DNA of 64,000 nucleotides, taken from Hymenobacter cellulosilyticus (GTDB lineage: Bacteria > Bacteroidota > Bacteroidia > Cytophagales > Hymenobacteraceae). Location: positions 1 through 64,000 of the forward strand of contig NZ_CP095047.1 of assembly GCF_022919215.1 (NCBI RefSeq), written 5' to 3'. A model generated the notes under the pieces. The model was not told where the DNA came from and ran no database searches. It saw only the letters and a program-made list of their open reading frames with translations. Positions 18,348 to 26,549 of this stretch are shown one piece after another; position 1 is the first letter of the stretch; the number at the start of each line of letters is the position of its first letter. The translations under genes and the position numbers were made by a program.

Positions 18348-21300
18348 TGAAAAATCAGTACGATGTCGTGGTAGGCCAGAAATGGCTTGCTGAAGGGATT
18401 AAGTTAATCAGCCAAGGAAGCAAAGAGGATGTTATTCGACATCAGTTTGCTGCTTACCTACCGCAGTTGTTCCCCGAAAAGCCTTGGTGGGTTGAGCAGC
18501 ACGCTTTGGGGGCTGAAAGCTATGTTAAATTCAGAAAAGCCGGTAAAAACACCGGTGGATTTGTAGACACACTGGTCGGTCTAACTGCCATTGAGTATGA
18601 GAAAGACCTTAACAAAGGCGATTTATTTACTCATGGCCTTGAACAGGTCAAGGACTACTGCGCAGGACTGTTAAATGATGGCCACCCCCAAGAGCTTATC
18701 ATAGGCATTCTTTCGGATACAGTACGCTGGCATGCCTATCGGATAGCATCCGTAACGTCTCCCGATGTTGTTGAGAAGAAGGCTTGTGGTGCGGAGCACG
18801 TCGTATTAGAGGAAATCCAGGCGCTTGTGCTCACGGATTCCGATGAGCGGAGTTCCCGTCAGCTAGGTGAATTTTTGATTCGCCATTTAGGAAGGGAGGG
18901 AGCACGTCCCCTGAGCGCTCACACTCTTGCCCATGACCTAGGGTTTGAAAGCGATTTCTGCAAGCGGCATGTTAATGGGATAGAGAAACTAGTCGATTTG
19001 GCTTTTGCTGCTGATGCCAATTATGCTGGCCTAATCACCAAGTTATGGAATGACTTTGTAGCATATCTCGGAGACAATAGCGCTGCAGGTGGCTTCGAGA
19101 AAGACGTTTATGTCCGAGAGCTGTACCTGCTTACCCTTGCAAAGCTTCTTTGCGCCAACATCATTGCGAAAAAAGCGCTGGTCAGCAACGACGACGACAT
19201 AAGGGCCATCCTGAACGGAGACCATTTTAAAAATCAGGGCTTAACGAACTTAGTAGAATACGACTACTTCGGCTGGCTCAACTCGGACCCCCATGTAAGT
19301 GCGTTGATTCCGGTTGCGATGGCCATTCAGGATGACCTTCGGGCCTATGACTTTAAATCCGCGCCTGCGGAAGACCTGTTTGGCGCTACCATGGCACAAT
19401 TAGCCAAACGCTCCCAGCGCCTGCTTCTTGGGCAAGAATGGACGCCGGCCTGGTTGGCAGCCAAATTAGTGGAGCGAGTTTTTGCGGCTTTACCAGCAGG
19501 GGAGGCGCCAAAACTTATCGATATGTGTTGCGGCTCAGGCGCAATGGTGGTAGAAGCTGTAAAGCTTGCCAAAGCCCGCCTCGACGCCTCAGGCGTACCC
19601 GTGGATGCAGCTTACGTTTCCGAGTTAGCGCATTCCATTACCGGGTTTGACATTGACCCACTAGCAGTCATGCTATCGAAGGTAAGTTGGGTGGTGGCAG
19701 CCCGCGACCGATTAGAGCCTTTTGGTTCCTCCCAAGTCGTAATCCCTATTTATCACGCTGATTCCCTTTTTACCGCTACTCCACTTTCTAAAAACGTGGA
19801 TAAAGAGTCGGGTACTAACCAGTATGCTCTCAACTTAGATGATAAGAAAGTAGGCCTGCCTAGCTTTCTAGTCTCGCCAGAGGCAAGAGCACTCTTCGAT
19901 GCGATACTGAATGGTAGTTATGAAATGGCCATGGTAAGTGCGCGGGCACCATCTCCTATGTTTACTCCTGCTGAGCTGGCGGCGTTGCTTGCAATTTCAG
20001 AGAGAAGTTCCGGTATAGAGCTAAACACTAAAAACAAGGCGGCAGCTTTAAAATTCTGTGGAGAGCTTGTTTCCATTCTCGACGGCTTACAGCGAAGCGG
20101 ACGTAACGGCATATGGGCTTTTATTCTGCGCAATAGCTACCGACCAGGCTTGGTTGCCGGTTTGTTTAATGGGTTGATCTCCAATCCGCCGTGGCTGGCA
20201 CTCAGCAAAATTGCTGATAATCCTTATAAGAAAGCCCTACGTTCTCGGGCCGACCGTTACGGAATAAAGCCCCAGGGACCATCCCATTTACACATTGAGC
20301 TGGCTACAATCTTCTTACTACATGCAGTAGAGCGTTACCTGAAGGACGGCGCGGCTATTGGCTGTATTCTGCCAGAAACGGTATTAAGTGGAGACCATCA
20401 CGAACCCTTTAGAACTGGAGCCTTTCTCACGAGTGCAAAACCTGTACAAATGGGACTAGACGAGGTATGGAGAATAGAGCGGGGCACATTCAAAAATGAA
20501 GCAATCATTTTCTTTGGTAAGAAGGAAGCGAGGTCTTCGTTTGTTACCGGGCCGATTCCTGGAAATCAAGTTGCTCCGCATGGGTTAACGCCCATCCAAT
20601 TTAATCAAATAACCCAAGGGAATCGGGTAGCATGGAGTGACCGAGTGCCAGTCAGTAGCAGTTCGCCAGCAAGCAGCTCGGTTAGTAGCCTGCCAACTGT
20701 CTACTATCGACCTGCGATATTCCGGCAGGGAGCAGATATCATGCCTCGCACGCTCATTTTCCATGAGGCCACTCCAGTAAATAACCAGTGGGCACTTGGC
20801 CCAATTGACAGAAACAGCAGTTCAAACCGGTACTTGGTTAATGGAGCTAAGCTCCACAAGGCATTTAGTCTACCATCCAGCATGGTGCCAGGTCAGTATG
20901 TTTTTGATGTTTTGATGTCAAATCATTTAACAGCATTTGACATTGTTGAACCAGCCAAGGGCCTGCTTCCAATTGTAAGAAACCGGGCAGGCAATTGGGA
21001 GCCAGAAACCCCAACGATGCTTGCTACCCAGGGAGCAGCAAGGCAGGCATTCGGCCGGATATTTGCCGCCGTGGGCCCCACAACCACTTCTACGGAGTTC
21101 TTTAAAAAGCTTGATACCAACCTGCGTAAATTATCAACTCAGCTGATTCCTTCCAGTGGTTGGTTAGTTATTATGGGTGCCGGTGGCGATTTGCCTTGTG
21201 CTGCCTACACGGACATTACAGTCTTTGATACCACCAAATTAATAATTGACCAGACACTTTACTGGTCAGTTGTTTCTAGTGAGGACGAAGCAGTGTACTT

Positions 21301-21631
21301 AACAGGTTTGCTCAATAGTGAAGCCCTTAATGGAATCATAAAGGATTTTCAAGCGCGAGGCCAATGGGGTAGTCGCCATGTGCATACTTTGCCCATAGGA
21401 GTTACGCCGCAATATGATGCGACTAATGCAGTACATACCGAAGTGGTAAACAAGACACGTGTCCTTCTACAACAATGGAAAAATCTTAAAGCAACTGATG
21501 CCACTATTGCCCAGTTACTTGACCCCAACCAAAGACTTCCGCAAAGACGTAGTTCGCTGAGAGTCAAAATTACAGCTTTACCTAGCTATAGTAGCTATGC
21601 CTTTGCTTGTCGCTCACTTTATGGAGTGTAA
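18347..21631 (+). CDS. Fusion of nuclease-like domain and N6-adenine methyltransferase (type IIG-like)
   Basis: Protein of 1094 aa. Residues 1-130 carry a PD-(D/E)xK-like pattern: Asp74 in GGFVDTLVG, then IEYEKDL (Glu83, Glu85, Lys86), followed by QVKDYCAGL and IIGILSDTVRWHAY. From about residue 355 (WTPAWLAAKLVERVF) comes an N6_Mtase domain with motif I IDMCCGSGAMVVEAV (about 391), FDIDPLAVML, and motif IV ISNPPWLAL (about 615). GCILPETVLSGDHHEPFR and a long recognition region follow. Such nuclease-methylase fusions cleave and modify. As the only visible nuclease in the cassette it is the likely restriction component. The first 340 residues beyond the nuclease patch match nothing I know. Confidence 0.8.
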   Translation: MKNQYDVVVGQKWLAEGIKLISQGSKEDVIRHQFAAYLPQLFPEKPWWVEQHALGAESYVKFRKAGKNTGGFVDTLVGLTAIEYEKDLNKGDLFTHGLEQVKDYCAGLLNDGHPQELIIGILSDTVRWHAYRIASVTSPDVVEKKACGAEHVVLEEIQALVLTDSDERSSRQLGEFLIRHLGREGARPLSAHTLAHDLGFESDFCKRHVNGIEKLVDLAFAADANYAGLITKLWNDFVAYLGDNSAAGGFEKDVYVRELYLLTLAKLLCANIIAKKALVSNDDDIRAILNGDHFKNQGLTNLVEYDYFGWLNSDPHVSALIPVAMAIQDDLRAYDFKSAPAEDLFGATMAQLAKRSQRLLLGQEWTPAWLAAKLVERVFAALPAGEAPKLIDMCCGSGAMVVEAVKLAKARLDASGVPVDAAYVSELAHSITGFDIDPLAVMLSKVSWVVAARDRLEPFGSSQVVIPIYHADSLFTATPLSKNVDKESGTNQYALNLDDKKVGLPSFLVSPEARALFDAILNGSYEMAMVSARAPSPMFTPAELAALLAISERSSGIELNTKNKAAALKFCGELVSILDGLQRSGRNGIWAFILRNSYRPGLVAGLFNGLISNPPWLALSKIADNPYKKALRSRADRYGIKPQGPSHLHIELATIFLLHAVERYLKDGAAIGCILPETVLSGDHHEPFRTGAFLTSAKPVQMGLDEVWRIERGTFKNEAIIFFGKKEARSSFVTGPIPGNQVAPHGLTPIQFNQITQGNRVAWSDRVPVSSSSPASSSVSSLPTVYYRPAIFRQGADIMPRTLIFHEATPVNNQWALGPIDRNSSSNRYLVNGAKLHKAFSLPSSMVPGQYVFDVLMSNHLTAFDIVEPAKGLLPIVRNRAGNWEPETPTMLATQGAARQAFGRIFAAVGPTTTSTEFFKKLDTNLRKLSTQLIPSSGWLVIMGAGGDLPCAAYTDITVFDTTKLIIDQTLYWSVVSSEDEAVYLTGLLNSEALNGIIKDFQARGQWGSRHVHTLPIGVTPQYDATNAVHTEVVNKTRVLLQQWKNLKATDATIAQLLDPNQRLPQRRSSLRVKITALPSYSSYAFACRSLYGV

Positions 21632-21781
21632 TTTCTTGGGTTATGATAGTTAGTGCTTTTCGTACGCAAAATCCGTGTAATTTGTCCTCTCGGTGAAAGC
21701 ATATTTTGTATTCGGTAGAGTTTTTAGTTTGAAGCTTTGAACGCACTAAGAAGCGTAAAATAACAACTAAATAGTACTGGC

Positions 21782-22174
21782 ATGGCTAGAGCAACCCTGA
21801 TTTCTGACAGAGGTAACGAGAGAGATTACCAAATTCGTGATGGTAGAATAATCACACTAGTTTACGATGACTGGGATTACTCTATAAGGTTTAAAGAAAA
21901 CAATCAATATATCGGTGATGAATTTAGGTTTATTGACGAAGATGTTGATGAGGATGGTATTGGCAATGGTGAAAGCTATCTGCTTGCGCGTATGTATTCG
22001 CCCGTTCCTAAATCAGGCTTAGGGAGAGAAGCAGTAAAATTCTTCATTGATATGACAGGTGCTAGAATTTACGCACGCCCGAATGACGGGCAAACAAGAG
22101 ATGATGGAAGTCATTTGACAGAGGACGCACCTGGTTTTGTGGAAAGGATGCGGGGCGAACATTTAATTCAATGA
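21782..22174 (+). CDS. Small GNAT-like hypothetical protein
   Basis: Protein of 130 aa, acidic in the middle (FIDEDVDEDGIG). The C-terminal segment SGLGREAVKFFIDMTGARIY followed by DDGSHLTEDAPGFVERM resembles the acetyl-CoA binding end of some GNAT-fold proteins, but the canonical Q/RxxGxG/A loop is weak. It is 150 bp downstream of the methylase operon, same strand, and similarly poor in G+C, so it may be part of the island. A perfect 19-bp hairpin follows. Function unknown. Confidence 0.55.
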   Translation: MARATLISDRGNERDYQIRDGRIITLVYDDWDYSIRFKENNQYIGDEFRFIDEDVDEDGIGNGESYLLARMYSPVPKSGLGREAVKFFIDMTGARIYARPNDGQTRDDGSHLTEDAPGFVERMRGEHLIQ

Positions 22175-22271
22175 CTAAAAGCATGTCGCAATTATAGATT
22201 GTGTTTATGCGGTGCTCGCTACAGTGAGTAGAGAGATCCAATGAGCACATTAGGGTATTTTAGCTTTAAAG

Positions 22272-22325
22272 GGTAAATGCAGGCTAACAAGCTCATTATT
22301 ATAAGATTGTTAGCCTGCATTTACC
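22272..22325. terminator. Perfect 19-bp hairpin between convergent operons
   Basis: Arms 22272-22290 and 22307-22325 are perfect complements (GGTAAATGCAGGCTAACAA), with a 16-nt A/T-rich loop. It lies between the plus-strand methylase/GNAT-like genes and the end of the minus-strand ABC-3C operon, so a bidirectional terminator is the simplest reading. There is no T tract, and an arm this long could also mark a recombination site or a structured RNA. Confidence 0.6.
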
Positions 22326-22368
22326 GATTTATGAGAGAGCCCACTATAGGGGTTTATACACCCGATTG

Positions 22369-24123
22369 TTAGTTAAATTCAATCCCAAAAAGGCCACCAC
22401 CAGGTTCATCAGTCAACAGTGGGGGTACGATATAGGCCTCTAAGGGGAAGTTAGTGACCCTTTCTTTCGGAATCTGGTCTGAGTTTAAGGTTACAATATA
22501 TTGAAAGCCAATCTGATCAGCCAGCTTAGCGCCATATTCTAAGGCTCTCTCTTTCTGCCGTTCGTCAATAGGGTCAAATAGGCTGCTGTCGTGTATCAAA
22601 AAACCAGGGGAAATTCCACGCCTTGTAGCCATTCGCATAAGCATCATGTCAAAGCAAAAAATCTGTGCGTTGTTAACCCCTTGGCTTTTCATTCCTTGAA
22701 TGGTCACCTCAAAATTGGGTCCTGTTTCACTTGGATAGATATTGAGGTTACCTGCATTCTCATACAGAGCTCGCGAAGCTTCCTCAAATGCTAAAATTGC
22801 GTCTTTTAGTAACTGTTCGTTCTCGATAAAGTCACGCTGTAAGCGTAAGTACAGGCGCTGCTGATCAATCTTAAACTGTGCAACACGCTCTGCTACTTCG
22901 TGTAAAATAGACTGCTGTTGCTTTATCTGTTCTGCCCTGGCCTCTGCTCTACTCAATTCGCTCTGCAGCTTGGAGTAATGCTGTAAGGCGCCATGTGTTT
23001 TTAAAAGTGTCATGACTTCGGTTCGCCTCTCATCAAGTTGAAGCATTTTTCGTAGCCTAGTTTCAACATTTAGGCGAGCTTGGGTCAACTCTTCCTCCAG
23101 ATACATTTTGCGGTTGCGCACTACCGATTCGTGAAACTTGCGCACCTCTTCAAATCGCTGCAATGCTACTCCTGGTAAAGACACACCTGCCTCTAAGTAC
23201 ATTCGGTGCACATCATCAAGCTGTGGGGCCAGCTCCGAGCTTAGCGAAACTTCCAAATCATGGATGTATAGACTGTCTTGAGCATTCTCGTCTGCTAGCT
23301 TGTTTATCTCACGGGTGAGAGAATTGGCCTCCTTCTCGCGCTCAGCGTAATCGGGAAGCATTCTAAAGCTGCGAACAGCTTCTGTCATTCTGTTGACATC
23401 TTCCTGGACCAACACAGATTGAGTAAGCAGTTGCTTCGGATCACCAGTAAGCCCCTCTAAAAGACCATCCTGTGCAGCTTTTTGCAGCTTCTTGGTATTC
23501 TCCGTAGACTGCCTAAGCTGTTCACGTTCTACACTGATGCGCCAATCCAATCCCAGTAGATAGGATAGAGCTACCCTAGTGTCAGCTGGGCTTTGTTTAC
23601 TTGACTGTTGCTGTGGGTAAAGGAATGCTCCGCTACTTGCTCGGCGAGCGAAGTAATTGAAGAGCATGCCAAATTTAGGCCCAAACTTTTCTGGTTTTTC
23701 TGGCAGTTGGAAGATGATTCTCCCCAAATCGGATTCCCATTTCGCACTGGAAACAGTCGCTTCCCATCCTCCATCCAATGCATCAACGGGCCAATCATTA
23801 AGAGCTTTGGATCCGTCAACTTGTGTCAAATGTATCTTGCCAAAATTCCCACCCGAACGGGTAACGCGAACACGTACTCCTTTGAGGTCAAATTCTATCC
23901 CAAAACTATGGTCCTTCAACTCAGGCTTGCGGAATAGAGAACTAGGGTCTCCTTCTTTACCAAGCGCAAAATGAATCAATAGCACAATGCTAGATTTGCC
24001 AGCCTTATTGCGAGTTTGCCCAGCCCCTGACGCTTCGCCTTTATCAGCTATGATAATGTTTAAGCCTGAGCGGAAAGCAAAAGGCTTGAAACTAGGTAAC
24101 GAGCTGAAAATAGAATAAATCAT
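22369..24123 (-). CDS. DUF2326 ABC-ATPase of an ABC-3C system
   Basis: RecF/SMC-like ATPase of 584 aa. The N-terminal P-loop is split by a Lys-rich patch and ends in TRNKAGKSSIVLLIHFALG (about residues 36-54). Residues 190-440 are coiled coil (repeated Glu/Arg/Gln heptads around EKEANSLTREINKLADEN). The ABC C-terminal half contains MLMRMATRRGISPGFLIHDSSLFDP, a Walker B-like segment, and the DUF2326 end. In ABC-3C systems this protein is the sensor ATPase that works with a small middle component and an effector CTD protein. Its start overlaps the middle-component stop (ATGA). Likely phage or invader sensing. Confidence 0.85.
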   Translation of the reverse strand: MIYSIFSSLPSFKPFAFRSGLNIIIADKGEASGAGQTRNKAGKSSIVLLIHFALGKEGDPSSLFRKPELKDHSFGIEFDLKGVRVRVTRSGGNFGKIHLTQVDGSKALNDWPVDALDGGWEATVSSAKWESDLGRIIFQLPEKPEKFGPKFGMLFNYFARRASSGAFLYPQQQSSKQSPADTRVALSYLLGLDWRISVEREQLRQSTENTKKLQKAAQDGLLEGLTGDPKQLLTQSVLVQEDVNRMTEAVRSFRMLPDYAEREKEANSLTREINKLADENAQDSLYIHDLEVSLSSELAPQLDDVHRMYLEAGVSLPGVALQRFEEVRKFHESVVRNRKMYLEEELTQARLNVETRLRKMLQLDERRTEVMTLLKTHGALQHYSKLQSELSRAEARAEQIKQQQSILHEVAERVAQFKIDQQRLYLRLQRDFIENEQLLKDAILAFEEASRALYENAGNLNIYPSETGPNFEVTIQGMKSQGVNNAQIFCFDMMLMRMATRRGISPGFLIHDSSLFDPIDERQKERALEYGAKLADQIGFQYIVTLNSDQIPKERVTNFPLEAYIVPPLLTDEPGGGLFGIEFN

Positions 24124-24359
24124 GCAGTGGTTGTTCGGGCAATTCGCTCGTTTGCGAAATGAATGGTGCCCATGGCTGATAAAAGATCAAGAGCAAGCAC
24201 AAACCAGTCAAAGGAGATAGAATTATACTGAGATGAGTCGTGCTTGATGTCGGTCCAAAGTCGTGAAACTGATTTGGGTTCTTGTAGGTGCATAAGTAGT
24301 CGCGCACCAATAGTGAGCAAGGCGCGCTCGGTTGGAAGGTGTTTAGTAGGTAGAATCAT
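24120..24359 (-). CDS. ABC-3C middle component (MC6-like)
   Basis: Protein of 79 aa. MILPTKHLPTERALLTIGAR, then LQEPKSVSRLWTDI and FDWFVLALDLLSAMGTIHF, follow the MC6-type middle component pattern: an N-terminal LPTKH strand, then a winged-helix-like module. It overlaps the genes on both sides by 4 bp, the tight coupling seen in ABC-3C operons. It is thought to bridge the ATPase and the effector-carrying protein. Confidence 0.8.
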   Translation of the reverse strand: MILPTKHLPTERALLTIGARLLMHLQEPKSVSRLWTDIKHDSSQYNSISFDWFVLALDLLSAMGTIHFANERIARTTTA

Positions 24360-25273
24360 GCCCCTTGCAAGGTTGGCTCACTGCTAAGCGGCTCAAAAAT
24401 GTCACAACGCTCGAAGAAATAGGCTAAAATGGCTAACGCCGCGGCCTCTGATGAGTGTTGATGTTGTTTAATCAGGTTGAAGAGAGCACTATAAATCGCA
24501 TCAGGACCAATGCGAGACTCTTTCAATCGTATGTATTCGTTTCTGAGTACTTTGGCAACTCGGTTGCCGAGCTCTGGATCAAATCGGTGAGTTCCAAAAA
24601 AATCGCCAACCCGAGGGGCAAGTCCCATCCCCATTCGCACAAGGTTCCGGCTGTTTGAGTTCAGGCTATTTGCCTCTAACTTTCCTGGGGGTACTTCATG
24701 TATGTGAGCAGGTTGTTCAGGAAGCGAGTGTGTTAGCTGTTCTAAAACATGCTTAATTTCCTCAAATGTGATTTGAGATGGCCGCGTAGGTTTGTAGGGC
24801 AATCCTAGTACCGCGATAATGTCTTCTTCATCGAGGCTAAACAGCTTCTTTGAAAGGTCAATAGGGCTGAACGGTGTAAGCTTTATAGGGCTGTGCTTCT
24901 TTTCTAGAGCAAATATTGTCTGCTGTATATGAGGCCCTAAACCATCAAAAGCATTGTGTACAAAAGACCATTTATCGAAGTCTGAACCCCAGTGAGGTAG
25001 TGCACCCAGGAAGTCTTCTTCAATCTTCTTGATAGCTTGCGCCGCGTTCATCTCATTCGGGGCATAGACTTGATACAGATGACGCTCTGACTTTAAAAAA
25101 CCATCATTCTTTTTATCTCCTAGGTTGCCCCACGGCCGCGTTTTCATGAAATCCTCTGGATGGGCCCGTTGCATTACATCTGAGAAAAGCGCTTGGTATA
25201 CATCGCCCTTGCCTTCGTAAACGCGAAGTCTAAACCGCATTTCATACATTTCACGGGTTTCAGGATGCATCAA
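24356..25273 (-). CDS. ABC-3C C-terminal-domain protein with REase-like N terminus
   Basis: Protein of 305 aa, first gene of the ABC-3C operon. Residues 10-75 resemble the Mrr/restriction-endonuclease fold: VYQALFSDVMQRAHPEDF, GNLGDKKNDGF (Asp57) and HLYQVYAP. In Mrr-like nucleases the last motif is usually QxK; here it is Gln68-Val-Tyr70, so the catalytic Lys is missing or replaced. Residues 180-290 (LVRMGMGLAPRVGDFF, FDPELGNRVAKVLRNEY, YFFERCDIF) form the helical CTD shared by these partners. Either a divergent nuclease or a DNA-binding scaffold. Confidence 0.75.
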   Translation of the reverse strand: MMHPETREMYEMRFRLRVYEGKGDVYQALFSDVMQRAHPEDFMKTRPWGNLGDKKNDGFLKSERHLYQVYAPNEMNAAQAIKKIEEDFLGALPHWGSDFDKWSFVHNAFDGLGPHIQQTIFALEKKHSPIKLTPFSPIDLSKKLFSLDEEDIIAVLGLPYKPTRPSQITFEEIKHVLEQLTHSLPEQPAHIHEVPPGKLEANSLNSNSRNLVRMGMGLAPRVGDFFGTHRFDPELGNRVAKVLRNEYIRLKESRIGPDAIYSALFNLIKQHQHSSEAAALAILAYFFERCDIFEPLSSEPTLQGA

Positions 25274-25365
25274 GCTAAGGGGTCTTGATTATGTTTTTAT
25301 AAGTCAGTTACTAGCTTCTCGCAAGCTACGAACCTGCGCGACAGATGAGAAGCAGCCTATAGGTT

Positions 25366-26325
25366 TTATAAGCCTAGTTCCTTGGCAGCATTATGCTGCT
25401 GGACGTTATCAAGTCGCGTATATCGTCGAATCATGGCACTGGTCTTGTGCTTGGTTTGGTTCATGATTTTGCTGTCATCGGCCCCATTTAGCTTGGCCAC
25501 TGTCACAAAGGAAGCTCGCAGTGAGTGAGCAGTGTAGCTCGGACCTAGATAACGCTGCACTAACGTATTGATGGTCTGGTCTGAGAGGCGGTTGGTGGTG
25601 AGTCGGTTGCCTTTGCGCAACATAACGAACACAGGTCCTTCGTTGCGTTCCAGTTGCTCCAACCAAGCCTTCAAGGAGCGAATAGGGCAAACCGCCGGCT
25701 CGGGAGAATAGAAAATGGCCTTCTCTTCATAGTCACCTAACTGGTTGGTTTTGCTCTTGCCCAGCGAAACGACGAGACATTCCTCAGTAAAGCGCAAATC
25801 TTGCACGTTCAGGGCGGTCAATTCCGAGCGGCGGAACGCCCCCGTAAATCCGAGCAGCAGAATGGCCCGGTCCCGCAGTCCGGTCAGCGTCTGCACATCC
25901 AGGCTGCGCACCAGCTGCTTGAGCTGCACCAGCGAAAATGCCGGCGCCTGTTTCTGACGCACCCCATGAACCCGTCGCACACCATCCATGAAAATCTTGA
26001 ACTGCTTGTCGTCTGTAGGCGAGTGGACGCCACGCACCGCGTGCGCTTTGCTGATGGCCGCGCAGTGCTGCTCCAGAGTGCCAACCTTTTTGCCGGATTC
26101 GGCCAAATGGGTGCAAAAACCAACCAACGCATCGACGGGCGCCGGCAGTGCCGAGAACCCGTGCTCGGTGCACCAAGCGCTAAAGCGCTTCAAGTGGGCG
26201 CCGTATGCCCGGGCCGTATTCGGGGCGCCGGTAAGTCCGGCCTCGACATAGCGAGCGGCCGCTCCGGTGTGGTGCGACAGCCCGTGCCTAATAGGATTCA
26301 CCGTTAGTGCGTCTACCTTTTCCAT
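25366..26325 (-). CDS. Tyrosine recombinase/integrase
   Basis: Protein of 319 aa with an N-terminal SAM-like core-binding domain (ARYVEAGLTGAPNTARAYGAHL) and a catalytic domain. Visible catalytic residues are Arg165 (GAFRRSEL), a Lys near SLGKSKT, His267-Arg270 (HSLRASF), His293 (TKHKTS) and Tyr302 (IRRYTRL), a complete set. It sits at the right edge of the low-G+C defence island, next to inverted sites at 26397-26469. That makes it the likely integrase that brought in or maintains the island, or a plasmid resolvase. G+C is higher than in the neighbouring ABC-3C genes. Confidence 0.9.
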   Translation of the reverse strand: MEKVDALTVNPIRHGLSHHTGAAARYVEAGLTGAPNTARAYGAHLKRFSAWCTEHGFSALPAPVDALVGFCTHLAESGKKVGTLEQHCAAISKAHAVRGVHSPTDDKQFKIFMDGVRRVHGVRQKQAPAFSLVQLKQLVRSLDVQTLTGLRDRAILLLGFTGAFRRSELTALNVQDLRFTEECLVVSLGKSKTNQLGDYEEKAIFYSPEPAVCPIRSLKAWLEQLERNEGPVFVMLRKGNRLTTNRLSDQTINTLVQRYLGPSYTAHSLRASFVTVAKLNGADDSKIMNQTKHKTSAMIRRYTRLDNVQQHNAAKELGL

Positions 26326-26396
26326 GCAGCCTATATAAGGTATCGTTGCCCAGTTTTGAGTTGGGCCGGCAAGATAGCGGATAGGTAGTGATAAGA

Positions 26397-26469
26397 CTTA
26401 CTAATCGATACCTATTGTCTAAAGAAAAAGGCTACTGGCAAGAGTACCCATTTAGGTATCATAAGTAAG
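26397..26469. repeat. Inverted repeat, candidate recombinase binding site
   Basis: CTTACTAATCGATACCTATT (26397-26416) and the complement of CTTACTTATGATACCTAAAT (26450-26469) are imperfect inverted copies separated by 33 bp. A further half-site, AAGGTATCG, lies at about 26337-26345 near the integrase start. Pairs of sites beside a tyrosine recombinase suggest core or arm-type binding sites. No crossover core was identified. Confidence 0.5.
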
Positions 26470-26549
26470 AGTTGGCCGGATCAACATAAAACTAACTTGT
26501 TACTACATTTACCGACCGCCTTTTTACTTTTTCTCTTTGCTTTCCGTCT

